A program made the translations under genes and the position numbers. From NCBI GenBank assembly GCA_910583755.1, contig CAJTZO010000062.1:1-8738 (forward strand): a stretch of DNA of 8,738 bases, given 5' to 3'. This DNA is from an uncultured Clostridia bacterium (lineage in GTDB: Bacteria > Bacillota > Clostridia > Lachnospirales > Anaerotignaceae). Shown in pieces: positions 7,176 to 8,738 of this stretch (positions are counted from its first letter, which is position 1; every line of letters starts with the position of its first letter). The notes beneath the pieces are model-generated. The model searched no databases, was not told where the DNA came from, and was given only the letters and a program-made list of their open reading frames with translations.

Positions 7176-7213
7176 AACTCACAATAGTAATCTGCTGTTG
7201 TGAGTTCTTTTTT
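7176..7213 (+). terminator. Intrinsic terminator after celC
   Basis: AACTCACAA (7176-7184) pairs with TTGTGAGTT (7198-7206). The stem extends inward by TAG with CTG (one G-U pair), leaving a 7-base loop. C and six T follow (7208-7213). This closes the sugar locus and isolates it from the csoR-like gene. Confidence 0.88.
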
Positions 7214-7265
7214 GTCACAAAAATAATCTTTTCTATGTTTTATTTAAAATAATTTGAAAAAATAG

Positions 7266-7294
7266 TTGACAATATGTTATTTAAGTGTTATCAT
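7266..7294 (+). promoter_or_regulatory. Promoter of the csoR-like gene
   Basis: The consensus TTGACA (7266-7271) and TATCAT (7289-7294) are 17 bases apart, with an extended -10 TGT just before. An imperfectly placed inverted repeat, ATATG (7272-7276) and CATAT (7292-7296), spans the spacer and -10. It could be an operator for autoregulation, but it is AT-rich and may be chance. Confidence 0.65.
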
Positions 7295-7336
7295 ATACAT
7301 ATACTTGTTAATGTATTAAAGCTTGGAGAGAATGTT

Positions 7337-7618
7337 ATGAAAAAATGTATGGAAAATGAAAATGAAAAATTACACCATAGACTGAAAAGAATTATAGGAC
7401 AGGTACAAGCAGTTGATAGAATGATTGAAGAAGATGTAGCTTGTGAAGATGTTTTGTCACAAATTAATGCGGCAAAATCTGCTTTGCATAAGGCAGGACA
7501 AGCTATTTTAGAAAGCCATTTAAAATATTGTATTTCTGAAGGCATGGAAAATGGCGATGTAGAGGAAATAATGAAAAGCTTCTCAAAGGCAATGGAAAGA
7601 TTTGCAAATATGAAATAA
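7337..7618 (+). CDS. csoR: CsoR-family copper-sensing transcriptional repressor
   Basis: Small, all-helical DNA-binding repressor (DUF156/CsoR-RcnR family) that in characterised members releases DNA when it binds Cu(I). With the start at 7337 it has 93 residues. The copper ligands occur at C36 (VACEDVL), H61 and C65 (ESHLKYC), the same positions as in Mycobacterium tuberculosis CsoR. The N-terminal helix HHRLKRIIGQVQAVDRMIEED is the family signature. A longer in-frame ATG at 7274 overlaps the promoter. The start at 7337 is preferred because GGAGAG (7324-7329) precedes it and MKK...LHHRLKRI is the usual beginning. No copper exporter or chaperone gene is next to it in this window, so its target is not visible. 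Related sensors of sulfide or formaldehyde use other ligand sets, so copper is likely but not proven. Confidence 0.9.
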   Translation: MKKCMENENEKLHHRLKRIIGQVQAVDRMIEEDVACEDVLSQINAAKSALHKAGQAILESHLKYCISEGMENGDVEEIMKSFSKAMERFANMK

Positions 7619-7862
7619 AAAAAATAGAGTGATAACACTTGATTGATAACAAATTGATAACATTATTTGGAATAGACCATAGATAGAGAATAATAGAAAA
7701 CAAATGAAGTCAAATAAAACCAAATGCTCTATACAAAACCGTATAGAACTAAATTTCAATTTGAGAGTGGGAGTAGTACCCAAAATTCAGAGAAGCCTTG
7801 AAATATAAGGGTTTTTTGAACTGTTTTACTCTCTCTGATATTAAAATGATATTAAATTTTAG
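7619..7862. other. Intergenic region with short repeats, no gene
   Basis: No credible gene is visible. Three direct copies of TGATAAC occur at 7630-7636, 7644-7650 and 7655-7661. A 7-base inverted repeat TCTATAC (7728-7734) and GTATAGA (7741-7747) flanks the 6-base spacer AAAACC. This geometry resembles the core and arm sites of tyrosine recombinases, but no integrase gene is present in the window. A weak CCTT...AAGG hairpin followed by TTTTTT lies around 7795-7817. Confidence 0.4.
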
Positions 7863-7912
7863 ATAGACCTTTTCGTTGATTTGTATAAAACGAAAGGGTC
7901 TATTTTTGTTTT
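7863..7912 (+). terminator. Intrinsic terminator between the convergent csoR and XRE genes
   Basis: ATAGACCTTTTCGTT (7863-7877) pairs with AACGAAAGGGTCTAT (7889-7903) with one G-U wobble and an 11-base loop. On the forward strand it is followed by TTTTTGTTTT. Read in reverse the tail is A/T-mixed and weaker, though it lies right after the stop codon of the reverse-strand regulator, so it may serve both directions. Confidence 0.75.
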
Positions 7913-8438
7913 AAGAATTTCTCCATTGTACAGATGGTATAAATTTTCCACCACCATCACAAGTATAAGGAAAGTTTAACTTCCATTCAAAATAATCCTT
8001 TTTGGTAATTTGTCCATTTTTCAGCTCTGTTTTTCGAGTGAGCCATTCTGCTAAAAATTGGTTTACAAGATTGTAGTTGAGAAAAATACCTACTGGTGCG
8101 AGAGTAGTCCAATTATCAGAATTTTTGTATTCTACTTCTGTGATGAGTTCTGTGTTTTCGGTCATTTGAAATAGGTTGACTGTATTGGGATTTAATTCGT
8201 CCATCCAGAAAAAGGTTTGCATGATGTCTTCTGCACTTCCAGAAATTTCTACATAGAAATTTAAGGAATTTACATGAAGTGCTTCAGCAATTTGATTCAA
8301 AAGTTCTTTTTTAGGGGTTCGATAGTTTGTTTCATATTGAGCAATGCGGTTTTCAGTCAAACCAACTGCAATACCTAGCTCCCTTTGGGTCATTTCCCTA
8401 AAAATACGAATTCGCTTTATTTTTTCTCCAACAGTCAT
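7911..8438 (-). CDS. XRE-family helix-turn-helix transcriptional regulator
   Basis: Predicted DNA-binding regulator of 175 residues. The N-terminal HTH_3/XRE domain (about 5-60) reads MTQRELGIAVGL at the start of the helix-turn-helix and NRIAQYETNYRTPKKE after it, a form I associate with clostridial and mobile-element regulators. The C-terminal 115 residues are not a domain I recognise; they are rich in aromatic residues and end in CDGGGKFIPSVQWRNS. The ATG at 8438 is preferred over an in-frame GTG at 8450, because AAGGTGG (8447-8453) stands seven to eight bases ahead of it and the GTG lies inside this ribosome binding site. It stands alone on the reverse strand, convergent with csoR. Its targets are unknown; autoregulation is typical for the family. 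Confidence 0.85.
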   Translation of the reverse strand: MTVGEKIKRIRIFREMTQRELGIAVGLTENRIAQYETNYRTPKKELLNQIAEALHVNSLNFYVEISGSAEDIMQTFFWMDELNPNTVNLFQMTENTELITEVEYKNSDNWTTLAPVGIFLNYNLVNQFLAEWLTRKTELKNGQITKKDYFEWKLNFPYTCDGGGKFIPSVQWRNS

Positions 8439-8473
8439 AGTATTTACCACCTTTTATAAATATTTTTGTATTT

Positions 8474-8502
8474 ATTATAACTGATATTTAGGAAATAGTA
8501 AA
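8474..8502 (-). promoter_or_regulatory. Promoter of the XRE regulator gene
   Basis: Read on the reverse strand, TTTACT (8502-8497) is followed after 17 bases by a perfect TATAAT (8479-8474). The leader to the ATG at 8438 is about 30 bases. The surrounding sequence is very AT-rich, so the -10 is more reliable than the -35. Confidence 0.6.
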
Positions 8503-8524
8503 TAAAAAATTAACAAATATGTGA

Positions 8525-8738
8525 AATAAGATAATCTGTGGGAAGTCCGAAACGGCGCTCTACAAGGGGCTGAAAAAGCGTATCACCGAAAAGGACAAGT
8601 GGGTCGTGATACCAGATGCCCATCCGTCCATCGTTTCAGCCTCGGATTTTGAGGCGGTGGAGCGGCAGATGCAAAAGGACAGTTCCCACCGGGAGACCGC
8701 TATGGAGTGGTCGGCGGACATCCGGGCGGGCATGATCG
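8525..8738 (+). pseudogene. 5'-truncated fragment resembling a large serine recombinase
   Basis: A forward frame is open from 8525 to the window end and runs off it. From 8537 it reads CGKSETALYKGLKKRITEKD, then KWVVIPDAHPSIVSASDF and EAVERQMQKDSS. The pattern (basic stretch, W-V-V, A-H-P-x-I-V-S, then D-F-x-x-V-x-x-Q) matches the middle recombinase domain of large serine recombinases, just before the zinc-ribbon part. The frame is closed by TGA at 8522-8524, and there is no plausible start codon or ribosome binding site before the conserved part, so the N-terminal catalytic domain is missing. GC content is about 59% (116 of 198 bases, 8541-8738) against about 14% just upstream. It is therefore a remnant created by insertion or deletion, or an assembly join. 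The family assignment is from motif memory and is moderately sure. Confidence 0.55.

Noticed and set aside
7274..7336. Longer N terminus for the csoR-like gene
   Set aside because: The ATG at 7274 lies within the promoter (between -35 and -10), has no ribosome binding site, and the extra 21 residues do not fit the family.
7291..7783. Overlapping reverse-strand open frames opposite csoR
   Set aside because: Low-complexity, F/S/I-rich translations without ribosome binding sites; they are shadows of the coding strand and of AT-rich DNA.
7795..7817. CCTT...AAGG hairpin with TTTTTT after csoR
   Set aside because: Four pairs only; the hairpin at 7863-7903 is far stronger and better explains termination.
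1..8738. CRISPR arrays, tRNA or rRNA genes, or a defence system
   Set aside because: No regularly spaced repeats, no tRNA-like cloverleaf and no nuclease, toxin or Cas-like protein could be seen; the locus is explained mainly by sugar uptake.

Overview
The window reads as a low-GC Firmicute, most likely an anaerobic Clostridia or Lachnospiraceae-type bacterium. The basis is AT-rich coding DNA, strong AGGAGG-like ribosome binding sites, sigma-A-type promoters, a BglG/LicT RNA antitermination system and an XRE regulator of a type I associate with gut clostridia. The taxonomic placement is inference.

Layout. Positions 1-97 hold a tight run of four inverted repeats in DNA of 47% GC (47 of 100 bases counted), followed by about 300 bases of gene-free DNA at about 15% GC (121-420). 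From about 425 to 7213 lies a beta-glucoside/cellobiose locus in three transcription units. Unit 1 is a promoter, an RNA antiterminator (RAT) overlapping an intrinsic terminator, the antiterminator gene licT, and a three-domain beta-glucoside PTS permease (IIBCA). Unit 2 is a near-copy of the promoter/RAT/terminator leader, a GH1 6-phospho-beta-glucosidase and a Lac-family PTS IIB. Unit 3 follows an inverted repeat and has its own promoter with no RAT; it encodes the matching IIC and IIA and ends in a strong terminator. Next come a CsoR-type copper-sensor repressor with its own promoter, about 290 bases without a gene, and a reverse-strand XRE regulator. At about 8537 the composition jumps from about 14% to about 59% GC, and a start-less fragment resembling a large serine recombinase runs off the window.

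How it works together. Both PTS systems would import and phosphorylate aryl- or alkyl-beta-glucosides and cellobiose-like sugars, and the single GH1 enzyme would split the 6-phosphates in the cytoplasm. LicT has the four conserved PRD histidines, which in characterised relatives sense the PTS phosphorylation state. Two leaders share a 39-base identical RAT segment, so one LicT protein probably controls its own operon and the glucosidase operon in trans.

I see no convincing wholly new system. The points most worth checking are the duplicated RNA switch, the Lac-family PTS split across two differently regulated units, the hairpin cluster on the left and the recombinase junction on the right.
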